From: Pseudisothecium myosuroides
Lineage: Eukaryota; Streptophyta; Bryopsida; Hypnales; Lembophyllaceae
Assembly (NCBI GenBank): GCA_951799445.1
Contig: OX637293.1
Location: 19,406,001-19,470,000 of the forward strand
Reading direction: 5' to 3'
DNA length: 64,000 bases
The notes under the pieces are model-generated. The model saw only the letters and a list, made by a program, of their open reading frames with translations. It made no database searches and had not been told where the DNA came from. The translations under genes were made by a program, and so were the position numbers. Of the stretch, positions 49,460-62,800 are shown piece after piece. Each line of letters begins with the position of its first letter. The first letter of the stretch is position 1.

Positions 49460-50655
49460 CAAATATATAAATTATTTGCCAAATCCATCCTTACATCTAT
49501 ACCTCCTCGTGCAATTCTTTGATTGCTTTTATTTATTTTTTTCCATTCAATTTTACGTTTGTATTTAGGACTTAGGGCATTAGGATTCAGAATTTAGGGC
49601 CTTTGTTGAATTTTGAGGATGCAAGTTTACATTCCAAGTTAAAATTGAAAGAAGGAGAAATAATTCCAATTTTTTAAAGAAAGGTTGGCATGAATTAAGG
49701 TTCTGTTCATCTAAGGTCCCATGTCAAGATTCTTAGGGCAAGTGCGAGTGATTCCAAAACTTTATACTTCTTTTAGGAGGGAATTAAATATACACATACA
49801 CAAGAATTATGTTATAGAGTTCTATATAAATAAGTGAATGGATATTGATGGATATTGTGTACTTCATTAGATATACACATAAATAAGTATGCGTATATTT
49901 GAATACAAATAAGTTTGAGAATGTTGGAATCACATTAACATAGGCAAAATCATTTCTTATAATGATGTCTTAGTGTTATGGTATATTAATGAGTTGTTTA
50001 GAACTTGAATTGAAATTTTAAAGTGATTAGCATTTAGATTGAAATTTTAGATTGGGAAGTTTTCTACTTTTAACTTCAATGAATTAATAAGAGAAAAATG
50101 ACTATTGAAAATTTAGATTGAAAGTGTTTTTTTTTCATGACTTTTCTACCTTAGAGATGGAGAAAAACACACTCTAAAAGCATCTCCATTTAGTCCCCTT
50201 AGGCCATCACCTTAGCCCAACCAATTGAGGAGGACAAAGTGGCACTAGTGTCCGTGATGGGGTTGTGGTGGTGCCGCATATAGGCCACTAGCCCAGCCAC
50301 CACCTGCCAACAATGGAATGCTGCCAGCTGCCTCTTGGATGGCTAGGAAGAAATCAAGCCATCCTTAGCGGGCATCCTTGATAGGACTTGTATACTACCC
50401 TTCCAAATGAACTTCTAACTTTTACCAATTTATAATTAGAATTTGAAATTTCTATCATTTGAAGTACATTCAAAAGTACTTCAAATAGGTATGAAAAAAC
50501 TCAAATTTACACATTGGACAATGAAAATAAACCACTTCAAAAACAAGCTAAAAGACAAAATTATAGAGGCTTTGGTAAATTATATCAATGATTTCTTTTA
50601 TCAAATTGGAAAAGTAGCCAACTATATCTTCAATACTCATGTGATATTTGGATGG
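49460..50655. other. CFAP70 3' flank, no gene seen
   Basis: Presumed 3' UTR then AT-rich spacer. A short GC-richer patch at 50180-50400 has no open frame of note. From about 50590 sequence of the long-TIR repeat begins (CTTCAATACTCATGTGATA), matching 29448-29466. Confidence 0.5.
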
Positions 50656-50657
50656 TA

Positions 50658-50744
50658 AAATGACTAGAAAAATTAATCAGATGCTTGCAAATACTTCATT
50701 CAATCTTTTATGGTGGAAAAATAAATATATGAAATTGAAACTAA

Positions 50745-50783
<39 letters not shown>

Positions 50784-52218
50784 CTCAATAAAAAACTAAG
50801 AAAATTCCAAAGTTCACCCATGCATTTGATCAATTTTTCCAACCCATGAACAATGATTTTTCAATAATTTGTCCACCTCCCTTTACAACTACAATTCTAT
50901 GTGGCATACTTTCGAGAAGTCTCTTGCAATCATTTTGAATAATAGAGTGGAAAACTTCTCTCATACGGTCCTATAATTCACTCAATCTAGTTGGAGTCTC
51001 TCATATTGATTAAGTCTCTGTTTGGGAATTGACTAAATGCAATTTGTGAGATTCAAATTAAAAAATTGAACAGGCCAATGTAGAAGAGTAAAACACTATA
51101 CATTGTGAAATCCACTCTTGAAGCATTTTTGTTGTAAGAATGTGAGAATGTGAGAATGGGTCCATCTTTATGTTGTCTTATTGGAAGATGACACGAGAAG
51201 GGACTAAGTTGAATTTAGAAATGACCTTGTAGACATTTTCCTTTAGAATGTCACAATGACAAATCTAATTAATATGCCCTTCTAGCTTGCATATCAATCT
51301 AGGTCTATGAATGCACATACATCTCCAAATTATAATTTCTCCTCTTCCATGTTTTACTATTTGATTGACACTTCATATCAAAAGGGACTCCGCTTCTTGT
51401 GTCCAACATCAAACCCTTCCATATGAATTGTAATGGTTGATTTTATTTTGGTTTAAGAGGCTAACTTGACTCCAATCCTCTACAGTTTAATGTTCGTGGA
51501 TTCTAGCAAACTCTAAATAGATCTTTACATTTTTGGAAGAAGTGTAAACCAACTTTATAAAGTGCACACTTAATACTGTGAGAGCTCATTTTCATTCTCA
51601 ATACTTAATGTGCACACCTTGCTACATCTGCACAAGTTTTCGCTCTTCTCTAGACCAATTTGTAATACACACCTTCATTTTTGTGCTCTATTCAACTTTC
51701 AAGGTTAATTTGCCTCCACGCAAGCATTTGACATTAGAGAGATGTACTTGACAAAGGTCATGGGCACTTTCCACACTTATATGCAAAGTATTTGCAATTA
51801 TTTTGTGTGAACATCTTTGAAATATGGAAACTACATTATTTGAACCTGCCTAGATAATGCTTGGGGCATCTTGGAACACTAAAGAAGTAGGTCTATACAA
51901 TAGGGATAATTATCCACACAACTAAAAAAGACTAAGTCATCCAAAGCTTTGCAAGTACTAGTGGAAACTCTCTCATAACTTTGTACATGTCACTTCACAG
52001 GTTTCTACATTATAAGGGCTGTCAAAATTGTTCAAACTAGAAAGATGACTACTAGCCATCCATCTCTCATGACAAATGTATTGCCACCCGTACAATTGGT
52101 TTTCCAAAAATCTCAACTTGAAATAGAAGGTGATCTGCTTTTGAACTAGAAAATGCGACTTGTTGATTTGCAATTTATGACGGTCAAAGTTATGATTCAC
52201 TAATGGTTTGATCAATTT
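50658..52218 (-). pseudogene. Decayed Tc1-type transposon with transposase remnant
   Basis: Read on the - strand across frameshifts and stops, 51960-50820 gives the order of a Tc1-family transposase. There is an HTH piece (SSHSIKCALYKVGLHFF), a LEFARIH..TVEDWSQV stretch ahead of the catalytic region, GRGEIIIWRCM (family GGGSIMVWGCM), VIFQ.DN, and the C-terminal KRLLESMPHRIVVV..GG. Known Tc1 transposases show these same blocks in this order. TA occurs at 50656-50657 and 52219-52220, with imperfect TAAAAT-starting inverted ends, giving a 1.56-kb element of typical Tc1 size. At least four in-frame stops mean it is dead. It sits inside a copy of the long-TIR repeat. Confidence 0.75.
50744..50782. 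repeat. (TA)n microsatellite
   Basis: A run of TA inside the decayed Tc1 element. Confidence 0.9.
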
Positions 52219-52390
52219 TACCAATCACTAAACTTGGTAACATCTACATCAAAAGGAAAATTCTGGCTATCTTTTTTAATAAACAACAACAATTCGACTA
52301 TTTTGACCAAAAAAACATGAATTTTTTTTTCACAAAAAAATAGCCAAAGTCTTTTGGTTGTAGGCAATGGGCCAAAAATAGCACATATGG
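52219..52390. repeat. Right part of a long-TIR repeat interrupted by the Tc1 element
   Basis: ACTTGGTAACATCTACATCA, GGCTAT and TTTTGGTTGTAGGCAATGGG follow the order of the right arm of 28735-29620. The missing preceding block lies at 50612-50655, on the other side of the Tc1 element. Confidence 0.55.
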
Positions 52391-53040
52391 AAGGCACGAA
52401 TTGGGGCTCAACAACGTCCTCAACAAGCTTTTACCATATGGGATAGATTTGATAACATTCGGATTTTCACTCTCCGGTTCTTGCTAGTAGGCCAGACTCA
52501 TGCATTATTTGGAACAAGAAGGGCCCTCCCCTTTGTTTGTTTCAGTAGTTCTTTTGCCTTTTGTTTTGTCTCTTCTTCTTATCTCTTTAGTGTCGAGCTC
52601 TTGAGCTTGGATTGTTGTTCCTGTTTTTTTTTTAAAATGCAATGGTTCGTTCCATTTGTTTAAAAAAAAAAGAAAAAATAGAGCATAAAAAAATAGCTGA
52701 ATCACGTTTACAAAAGCAACGTTTGGCCAATTGCACTCCAAAGCACAGTACACTTGCAATTGACTTGATGAGGATGAACAGTACATTGCCTCAGAAAGCC
52801 ACGATCTTCAACCCCGTCTTACCATTTTGTGTCCTCTCGAGTTTTTTGCTGTTGCAAGCGCAGGCAATGGATTGTTAGGCTCCTTCATTTCGCAGAAAAT
52901 GGACAGAATATGCGTTTTTTCAGGCTTTCAGAAGTGGTTTCGAAGCTTGGATCTCGCACGTTTTTATTGAAGTGATTTGATTAAAAAAAGAACGAGAAAA
53001 CGTACGCAGATGCAAGCGATCCATGGTGACGAATTCCACT
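52391..53040. other. Transporter upstream region, no gene seen
   Basis: It contains pyrimidine-rich and poly(A/T) stretches and short ORFs on both strands without domain or splice support. It is probably promoter-proximal DNA of the downstream gene. Confidence 0.4.
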
Positions 53041-53044
53041 TACT

Positions 53045-53054
53045 TTGAGGTTTA
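53045..53054. promoter_or_regulatory. Telo-box-like motif upstream of transporter
   Basis: GTTTAGGGTT matches the complement of the AAACCCTAA telo-box common in plant promoters and leaders. It is 290 bp upstream of the chosen start codon. Confidence 0.35.
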
Positions 53055-53077
53055 GGGTTCTTGTATGCGAATTCCAA

Positions 53078-53179
53078 ATGGCCGACGCCGCCGGGGGTTT
53101 AGGCTTCCCGATCCTTTGCGAATTCGAGAGAATCTCACGAATCCATGGCAAGCAAGTCTTTCAGGTGTTTTCCAGATGA
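53078..53179 (+). other. Upstream ORF (34 codons) in the transporter leader
   Basis: An ATG in good context (AAATGGC) starts MADAAGGLGF.. and runs to TGA 160 bp before the transporter start. Its bias looks like real plant N-terminal coding sequence, so it may be a translated uORF or a first exon of an alternative model. Confidence 0.35.
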
Positions 53180-53339
53180 ACAAGCGCGTTCTTGAGCGGG
53201 AGGAGGCGTTTTCTTCTGCGATTATGGTGGTACTGATTTCAGATGATGCTACTACTCGGTGTGATACTACTTCAGTTGGACGTTCTTCGTGTTTGGAAAT
53301 TATTCAGACACCGATTGGTTTCTTATTATTGGACTCGCC

Positions 53340-56300
53340 ATGACGAATCCCATGAGGCGGTTTTACTCGTGGAGTCGCTCGCGGGGGGTGGACGCCGAGG
53401 GCTTGTTGAAATTCGGGAGGCCGCTTTCGGGGAATCTGGATTCGGATTCCAGAGTGATGCGGAGGTCGGCTTCGTTAGGTCAGTGGGGTGACCTAATTGC
53501 CTGAATTAGATGTAAATTGGGCATCAGGGTTCTTTTCTTAGTATTTGAGGTTATGTGGAGACTTCCTTTTGGTCAATTTTGTTTAGTTTTGGACCAATAC
53601 TTGCGATGTTCTTCACCGATTCTAGCGATCTACGATTTGGGCGACTGATTCATTTTATAATACCTTGAATTTTTGGTCTTTTAGAAGTTAACGTGCTAAA
53701 GATCCTCATGCTATAACAAATTGCATTTTCAGTGTTAACCCCAGGGTTTTAGCCCTCGAATTAGGCCTCATATATTTGTAAAGCAGTTTTGAGGTCATCA
53801 CGAAGGAACGTCTTTTAATCCAATTTCATTTGTTTTTTGCACCAATACATTTAATGTGCTTCACTTATTCTGGTGGTATCAAAACTTAGCTCCACTTGAA
53901 TTATATTTGTTCACAGTATGATAATTAAGTCGTTCATTTTAAATTCGTGAATACTTAGTACTTCAGGGGTGAAATGACTGACTATTAGCCGACGGTATCG
54001 GAGTATATCTTAGTAAAGAGAGGAGTAACAAGTGTCTCTTTTCTGGCATTCAGAATCCGGAGAGAGGAAGCGATTGCTGGACACGGAAGCGAAGGTCGCG
54101 CCACTACATGAGAATGCGGATCACATTAGGTCATTGTATTCCCAGCGTATAATGAGTGCTGCTTCTGCTATCGCTTACGGCTTAACAGGACTTCTTATGG
54201 GGTTTGTGAACAAGGTACATATCTCGGTGTGCCTTCTCCATTTGATGATGGTCTGTGAAACATATGAACAGAGTGATGCAGAAATTTCCTTAGATGAAAG
54301 GTAGCAGTCAATGGGTGATTTGTTTTTTTGAACCCCAATCGAGTTCCAAGCTTGTTCTATTTTTGCCATTTTGGCGCCAAAATAGTTAAAATACGGTAGT
54401 TCTGTTGCAATGAGCCAAAGTTTCAACAGGGTATAAATATGTTTAATCTTAACTCAGAGATGTGAGTGGTCACAAAATCACAAGAAATAAGCACATGGAT
54501 TGAATGACTACCCCATTTGGTGTGAAAAAGAATTGGAAACTCAATATAAAACATTGTATGAGTGCTACAATCTACCAAATTGTGTCGAAATGGAGGTAAT
54601 TGCTAACAGATTTGCCTTTTATACTCCTCTCCAAGAACTTTCGAAACAAAATACCGAAAATTGAAGTTGTCCAAAATCAAGCACAATGCGGTTTCTTGAA
54701 AATTCAGACTCTAAAGATTTACAATACACTCTCATAAAATAGCAACTTGGAATATGGACAATTTTTGTTGGAATGGGGATTTGAAATATGACTCTTGATG
54801 TGGTGTTTTTTGGAAACTCTCTTATTGCTTAAACCTGGAAGGACGCTGAGGTTAAAAAGTGGACGATGGATGACTTTCAAGAATGCACCTATTGGTCCAA
54901 AAATCCGATCATTTTTGGCGAAGTACCTTGATGATAGGTCTCGTCCTCTCAGGGTTAAACATATGAACTCAGTTTTCCAAGGTCAAATTTGAACCAGAAG
55001 TCAACTAAGTCAAGTTCTCATAGTTCTTTTCTCATAATTCTTATAATGTGTGACTGTAGAATAGTAGAGTAACCTTGCCAAGATCCTTGCATATTGTTTT
55101 TTCGAAAACATCTGTAAAGCCTTTAGGGATTGATATCTGGTTGAGCATGCTTGAGAATGTTCCTGTCCTCTTGATGCAGGCAGTCTTAATTCAATGGCCG
55201 TATCCGAACTCATTTCTCGCACTACAAATGGTGGCATCCATCATGGTGGTGTACACGATGAAAGCGTGGGGCCTGTCAACTGTGCAACCGTTGCACATGA
55301 AAGCTGCCAGTTCCCTTCTGCCCGTTGTTTTCTTTTACAACACAAATGTCGGTTTTGCTTTAGCAGCTGTGAGGGCCCTGAGTATTCCCGTGTATCATGT
55401 TTTGAAGCGTTTGACACCAGTGATGGTGTTGGTGGGTAAATTCCTCATGGGTGGAGGCACTCCTTCCAAACAAATCACATTGTCTGTGGTTATTGTCGTA
55501 TCAGGTAATCATGTAGCTTCTAAGACTAAACTTTTTATTCGTTTTTCTAATCCACCGAGTCATAGAGGGCTTTGGATGAAAAATGAGGAATTTTGAATTT
55601 GTTTTGATGTACTTTTGGCTAGATCACCTAACCATTTTAGTTGTTGGAATTTTTTTTCTTTGAGGGTGTAAAGTATGTGAATTCAAGGTGTATTAGAAGC
55701 TCTGAGATCGTAGTCTTTTTAGGCCCAATCAAAGTCGTTCCTCTTTACTAAGCTTCCTCTTTACTAAGCTTCATGTATTTGCTTAACTTAATAATATGCT
55801 GAATTGTCCTAATAATACTTTGAATTTTAAAGAACAAAAGAAGGATTTTTGGTATTAGCATTGAAGGAAGGCTTTTTTTGGAGCATCATGGCAGTAGGAG
55901 AATGTGAAGGTTTGATGTTGAACAATTTGCATTGCATCAGGTTGCATTATGGCTGGCTTTGGTGATTTAAGTTTTGACTTGAGGGGTTACTCTGCGGCTC
56001 TCATCAGCTGTGCTTTGCAAACGAGCTATTTACTACTAGTAGAGAGAAGTGGCACGGAGAAAGGTCAGTAAATTTTTTTTCTCAACATTTCGGTTGTGAT
56101 TCACTGCTGGGTAGAGATAAGATTTGGGGTCACTTTAGATTGCACAAGTTGAAGCAACAAGCTTGAGATAACAAGAAATCCTTCATCCTGCTACGTGGAA
56201 GAATCATTATTTGTTGATTTTGCCTTATTTTGTTTAACGTGGATACGTACGTGACTCCTCTGTAGCACTCTGATTTTTTTGAGAGAACAAGGTTTCAAGC

Positions 56301-57318
56301 TACCTCATTGAGGTGATTGGGCATTTATTACCTCATATGCTTCATAAATGCTATGGATTATTTTAAGCCCGCGTATGGTTTGTCACACTAATACCGTTGT
56401 TAATACTGCGCAGGGTTCAATTCTATGGAACTACTGCTGTACAATGGAATACTCTCATTACCGGTGCTACTCATCATCATATTAGTGACAGGGGAGGTGT
56501 GGGATTCATTTGAGAGCATGAGGAGTCAATCTCGGGAGTCTCTTGCATTTCTGCCTCTGTTGTTTGCATCGTTGCTGATGGGTTCGTTGTTGAACTACTG
56601 TTTGTTCCTCTGCACCCTCTGCAACTCGGCTCTCACTACAACCATTGTGGGCACGCTCAGGAGCGTTTTGGGCACGGCAAGTGGCTTCTTCATCCCATGT
56701 CATTCAGTTCATGTGATGCAAGACTTGTCAATATTAGTATAGTTGTGTCATCTATTGTATGATTTAACTCAAATTTTAGTCATTCTAGATCAAATCATAG
56801 TTTAAATGGTAGGCAACCATCAGGCTGTTGATAGAGTCAATCAGCTCTGAATGATTGATAAAATAACGTTTGGAAGCAATGAAAATGACTTACAAAACCC
56901 CCTGAAATTCTGCTTAAAAACATTCCAGAGATTTAATCCTTAAATTGACCATTGAAGTGATTTTTAGCCCAAGAAATACAATGAAATTTAATTTTTAAGC
57001 AAGGATTAACAAGTTGTCGATGGTCTAGACTTAGTAAAATAGTCTACAATCAGTTAAATTCGTATTCTGTAAAGCTTGGTGATTTGACTAGTGTCCTTGA
57101 CGTGCCAACTTCAGGTTATGGGTTTTTTCGTATTTGGTGGTGTGAAAGGGACCGTTTTCATCTTCCTGGGAGTAACATTCAACACGTTAGGTGGCGTCTG
57201 GTACACTTTAATCAAGTTTAAGGAGAAGCAAGACAAGGAAGGGCTGCCTCAGGAGCAGTTTAGCAAGCTTGAAATGAGTAACAGTTTTAAAGTCAAGCAT
57301 CATGCTCAAATACTTTAG
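53340..57318 (+). CDS. SLC35D-type nucleotide-sugar transporter (6 exons)
   Basis: It is predicted to exchange cytosolic nucleotide sugar for NMP across the Golgi membrane. Exons: 53340-53478, 54054-54214, 55180-55504, 55941-56063, 56414-56676 and 57115-57318. Phases agree and encode 404 residues, near the family norm plus a cytosolic N-terminal tail of about 85 residues (Arg/Ser-rich). About ten hydrophobic helices follow, beginning SAIAYGLTGLLMGFVNK. Family landmarks are LKRLTPVMVL (mid) and SALTTTIVGTLRSVLGT in a late helix, close to the SLC35D ALTTTIVG motif. The substrate cannot be deduced. Intron 5 starts GC (ACG|GCAAGT): it is the only phase-compatible donor and a good GC-AG consensus. 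The start at 53340 is chosen over an in-frame ATG at 53289, which has a weak context; either is possible. The 3' end faces the convergent RH42 gene. Confidence 0.85.
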
Positions 57319-59873
57319 ATGCTTACGAAGCAGCTCATCACTCACAAGAATGCTGGAGAACGAATTTTCGTGGTGTAATGTACCCTTCTTCCAAGATGTG
57401 GTAACAGAGCAGTTTTTTTTGGCTAGTTGTTACCACAACCAAGCTGCAGCAATAAGCAATCGGACCGACGACCCTGCGTTCTGGCAGGAGTTTTTGTTTC
57501 TCCTCATCAAGCCAGGTGATCGAGCTTGGGCTGAGGAGCTTGTCCTGGGGATTATTTGTGGTTGTTTGTGCAACGTCTTCTTCTCTTCTCCCAGGGATTT
57601 TCAAGGCCAAATGGCCTTGGAACAGTTGAGTTATCAGAACCTGTATATTTTGGTGTCTCTGAAAATTCCGATGTGTTGGATTAGAAATGTGTAATAAGTT
57701 TCTGTAGGCTTACGGTTTCTAGGTCTGAGCTTCAAATTGAAGACGAACTACGATTACTCAAGGAGCTCTGCAAGATAAATTCTTTTAGACCATTGATAGG
57801 TCATCTATAAAATTTGCCCTTCCATTTGGGCACATCATCTACCATACACTGCCAGTTATGGATCTCAGGGATGCATTGAGATTGTGGACAGCTTTTTTAT
57901 TAGGTTAGACATTATTTTAACCCTGAAAGGATTAGCGTTCTTTTGACAATTAAAGTTATGGGTGTAGACATGTGGTAAAGTTATGGCCCTCTAGTCTAGT
58001 GGTTTTGGTTCCTTTGGAGATGGAGTTTCCTGGGACTCCAATGTCTTTGCTTGCTTGTGCATAACATTTAGCTCAAAAGGCCTTGTGCATTAAGCTCAAA
58101 GTGTTACCATCCATGATTAAAGGCCGTGCAAGGTGGAGAAGGCACAGGTTGAAGAGGTAATGAGGAGTCTGATGGACAACGCATTGTAGCATCCTATTTG
58201 CGACAAAGTGGATGAGGGACTAAACAAGCTCAGAAAGATGATGTGGGTGCAATGAATGCAAATTCATTGTAGTGTTCTATTTGTGACAAAGTGGATGAGT
58301 AGCTATACAAGCTTAGAAAGATGATGTGGGTGCAATGAACAGAAGGATTTGAGTTGGAAGTCAAAAATTATGGCTTGTCAAAATTGGTAGTTTCAACGTT
58401 GTAATTACTAGCACCTATTAAGATATAGGATCAAAATTGAAGATTCTAATAGTAATTCCTCTCAAATTATGGCATTGAGCATGTGCTAAGAGCATTGCCA
58501 CCGCATCAATGTGACTAGGAAAGTAAAATGACACTACAATCCACACAACATCCCTTGACAATGCCTTATCCAACTCGTTTTACATCATCAATGACATCAT
58601 GAAAGAGAATGATTCCTCCGTTGTTAAAGGGTTGAGTCAATGCGAGAGCTCTTGGCATGGGCAGAAAAGACCTTGAAAATGGCATGAACGGAGCCTTGTA
58701 ACATTGCCCAAAAAAAACAAAAAGCTTTTTGCATTGATGCAGTGGAGCCCAGAAGTGCCACCTTCCCACAACAATTGCGTTTCCGTCTGCATTTCCATTT
58801 GTGGTGGCAATCCTCTAAGAAGATAAGGATTCCAGGTTACCAAGGCTCAACTACAACTGTTACAAGTACATATGTAAGAATTTCTCATGCAATTACAACA
58901 ATTTGTGTCTCCTACCATTCTAGGTGACATTAGAAAACCCCATTTCCATTCACAGATCAGTGGCCACACATTCCATGCTTACTCCACTTGCTAAAAACTC
59001 CACGCACTGAAAACTTCAAGCAAGCGAATAGATTTTTGGTAACAGGGGTCAGTATAAGAGACAGAATTGGGTCACCACGGCATATCTCATTCTGATGAAT
59101 TTGCAAGAAACAGACACTCCGTAGCATACATTACCCTTAATGACAACGATTGAAAAAACACCATTAAAGCAAAAGAACGTGCATTAAGAACATTCAAAAC
59201 ATTTTTAGGCTGCGCAAGTTTCAAAGAGATGCCAATACACTAGACTTTCCTCATTGCCGCGTGTATATTATAGCTCGTACAAGTACAAGTGGACGAACCA
59301 CTGACATAGCTTTCCCACTGACGAGGGCAATTGATAAATCTCCAATGTAACCAGTAACCAATTTGTAAATGCAGACTGAATGGCTCCTACTGCTGTCAAT
59401 ATACACTCCAATTCTTGCCTGAGAACAAGGATTTGGGTCGATGTATAGGACACGGGTCCAGACATGAAAGCATAATTACGTCTTGGAAGGCATCCATATC
59501 CTTGAGATACTGGTATGATCGGACAGCACATCGCCCCCAAGCATAAGCTGCAAACCGACAATAATTCGTCCAAGTCAAACTCCTGATGCACAACCCAAGT
59601 ATGTGACAAGAACCTGTATTCACGCTATTGAAACTAGTACTTCTCACGAGGACCATTGAAAGGCAAAGAACTTTTAAACAGCGTAAGTTGACCACTCATT
59701 TCAAACAAAAGCCCACTGACCAGCCCTAAAACTAGCACCTGTAACAGAAAAGGGACTTGCTGGTAAACAACGACATAAGGGGACACTTTCTGAACAACCT
59801 GAGGAACCTTGAATTGAATTTTTGATACTCCATTCTGGGCCGAGATCAGTGCTCCAAATCTGATTTCAGTGTC
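57319..59873. other. Convergent intergenic/3' UTR region
   Basis: It holds the presumed 3' UTRs of the transporter (+) and RH42 (-). ORFs at 57302-57694 and 59268-59695 lack domain or splice support and are probably UTR. A tandem duplication lies at 58182-58341. Confidence 0.5.
58182..58341. repeat. Tandem duplication, ~83-bp unit, 2 copies
   Basis: Both copies contain CATTGTAG..CTATTTG.GACAAAG, GTGGATGAG, and AGAAAGATGATGTGGGTGCA, with a few differences. Confidence 0.85.
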
Positions 59874-62800
59874 TCATAACACCGAGTATTTTCCAGGTTG
59901 GACTGGCCCTGGAAGTTGAATAGCCGCTGAGGTTGATTCCTCCAGAATGCGTTTCACCTCTGCCTTGGCCTTTTTAACAGAGGCTTCCGTAGGGCCTTCG
60001 ATAAATAGGAAAAGCTTTCGTTCTCCAGGTGCCGGGACCTTTCCGGGTGGGAAATACTGACCTCGGGTGGTGATGGCTGCTCCTGTCCATTCACTAATCT
60101 GCCCCAAAGCATCCTTATGAGTAACTTTCCAGCGTGCGTGCTGGGGGAAGTCATTAATCTCAAGCTCTATCTCGTAACTCTCAGGGGCAACATCTGCTTG
60201 GATCTTCGCCAAGCTGTTTTGAAGGTTGTAAGCAGCTGCCATAGCTGCAGCACGAGCAGCAGCTGGATTTCCATCAGGCAATCCAGTTGTTGCTGATGCG
60301 CCAGCAACCATACCCAACATTGGAGAACCTACATGGCCCATGGCACCTGCCATATTAGCCAGCGCCATTTGATTAGCAATTTGCTGCATATTTGGAACTT
60401 GACCAATATTGGACATGCCCATTGAAGCCATGATCTGTGCCATATTCGGCACCATCGGCATCCCAGGCATTCCAGACATCCCGGGCATCCCAGACATCCC
60501 GGGCATACTCATGCCTGCAAGTCCTGGCACTCCCACGCCAGGGAAGGAGATTCCAGGTAAGGCTTGAGTGGCTGCTTGATTGGCTGCAGCAGCATTAGCC
60601 ATGCTTTGTAAAGCTGCTTGTAGCTGTGGATTACCAGCTATTGCCGGGTTCATTGTTGATGGCAGGCCAGCCTTTGCAGCTGCAGCCAGAGCTGCCGCTT
60701 GCATGTTGGCCACCTGTGACATTTCTCCACCCGCTTTACGAATGCCTTCATCGTCAGATTCTGAGTCCGTTTTGTCATCCTCTTCTTCAAAACCATATTC
60801 TCTGGCTTGGGCTTTCTTTACTGCCTTGAGAGCTTCATCTTCTTCTTCATTAAATTTGAATCCACTTCCTCCATAACCACTTCCATGGGCTTGCTCACTT
60901 CCCTGCTTAACTTTCAGCATAAAATCATCCGCAAGCTTCTTTAAGTCCTCTGGAATTGGCTGCTCTGAAAGTTCTAGTGCCTTCACAAGGTCTGGCGCAT
61001 ACCTCTCCTCCTCTGGAGATATAAAGGTGACTGAACACCCTTTGCGTCCAGCACGGCCTGTGCGGCCCACACGATGCACGTAGTCCTCATAATGATTAGG
61101 AACATCGTAATTTACCACCAGCTCAAGCTCCTTGACGTCCAAACCCCGAGCAGCAATGCTTGTAGCTATCATGAGAGTACATACACTTGTCTTAAAATCT
61201 GTTATGGTAGACTCTCTATCCGTTTGATCTTTGGCCCCATGCAGTGAAAGGCATGGATAACCAGCCTTCAACAGGTCTTTGAACAAGGTGTCACACTTTT
61301 CTTGAGAATGAACGAACACAAGAATTTTTCCTTTCTCGTGCCACTCTCCAAGAAGCTCAAGTAGTCGTAAAAATCGTTCACTCTCCGGCCGAACTTCCAC
61401 AGTCTGCGCAATATCACTGTTCACAACGCTCCGTCCTCCAATCTGAATTTCCACAGGCCTGGTTAAGACTTTGCGAGCAAGAACTTCCACCTGCCTGAAA
61501 AATTCAAGAACACAGTACCTAATCAGTATAAAATAACATGAAAGAAATCTTTTCAAATTTGTTTACAAAACCGGTGCGTACTTATGCTCGAGGAATTATG
61601 AGGATAGCAGCGTATAAGAAGGTTCTGGCTGCATCTGGACTCTAAAATGTAAAAAGTGAACAGGCGACAATGTCTCAACTGCTAACAGTTGGAATCTCAA
61701 TAATCAGACTTGAGTATCTCATCCGTACAAAAAGGCAACAAGTACATAATTATAGAAACAGGTTACTGTGTCTTACCTTGGAAAAGTTGCAGAAAAAAGC
61801 ACAGTCTGCCTGTCTGGCCTCGTGTTCTGGACAATACGAGTTATCTGAGGTTCGAACCCCATGTCGAACATACGATCAGCTTCATCCATAACAAGATAAG
61901 TGACACGCCGCAAATTAGTAATTTTGCCGGCACTTGTACAAAGAATATCGATCATACGGCCAGGTGTGCACACCACAATCTCTGTCCCCCTTTTGAGGTC
62001 GCTGATCTGTTGGGCTACACCTGAACCACCGTATACTGGCACGCATGTCAAACCCACAACCTTAGAGAATTTCCTAATGTCATTATAGATTTGTTGCACA
62101 AGCTCTCTTGTGGGAGCCATAATCAATCCAATTGGCCCATCCCCTTGTTGAAGGGGTGGCTGATCCATGATGTGCCGGAGCATTGGCAGCACAAAGGCTA
62201 ACGTTTTACCAGATCCTGTCTTTGCAATGCCAATACAATCTCTTCCGCTCATAATAATTGGAATAGCCTGGGATTGAATGGGCATTGGCTTCTCGAAGCC
62301 GGCCTTTTTAATTACATCTAAAACTTTGTTATTCAATCCAGTCTGATTCCAAGTCTTCAATGGGCGAGGTGCATCCTTCCCACGAATCTTCAACTCTAAC
62401 TCTTTCCTGTAAGCAGCAGCGTCCTCTTGGGTCATTCGAGATATTTCCTTAACCTCGATGTAAAAGTTTTTACGAAAATTGGGATACTGAATCTTGGAAT
62501 GATCCACGATAGCTAATTTCTCTGCTTTGGTCTTCTTGACCCTCTTCAAAAATTCATCGTCGTCTTCGTCTCCTTCCTTTCCTGCACGCAGAGATCAAGA
62601 TTCACATGTGAGAATGTCCACAAGAAGGAAAAATGGCCAGAAAATAACCTGAATGATAGCACTGAACCACAATCGTGAACTAGAAATCTAAATAATACCA
62701 CTGATGCTGATGATCACACCGACATGATGTGGCTTAACTTATCAAATCCATCAACCTAACACGGAAGAAATATATAGAGAATTACCTTCCCCGTCATCTT

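Noticed and set aside
57302..57694. 130-codon ORF overlapping the transporter stop
   Set aside because: It is in a different frame from the transporter, lies in its 3' UTR, and has no domain.
59268..59695. ~100-codon - strand ORFs beyond the RH42 stop
   Set aside because: RH42 ends with the conserved GKYSVL terminus at 59874, so these lie in 3' UTR and resemble no protein.
60580..60876. Ala/Ser-rich + strand ORF
   Set aside because: Antisense shadow of the Ala-rich C-terminal region of RH42.
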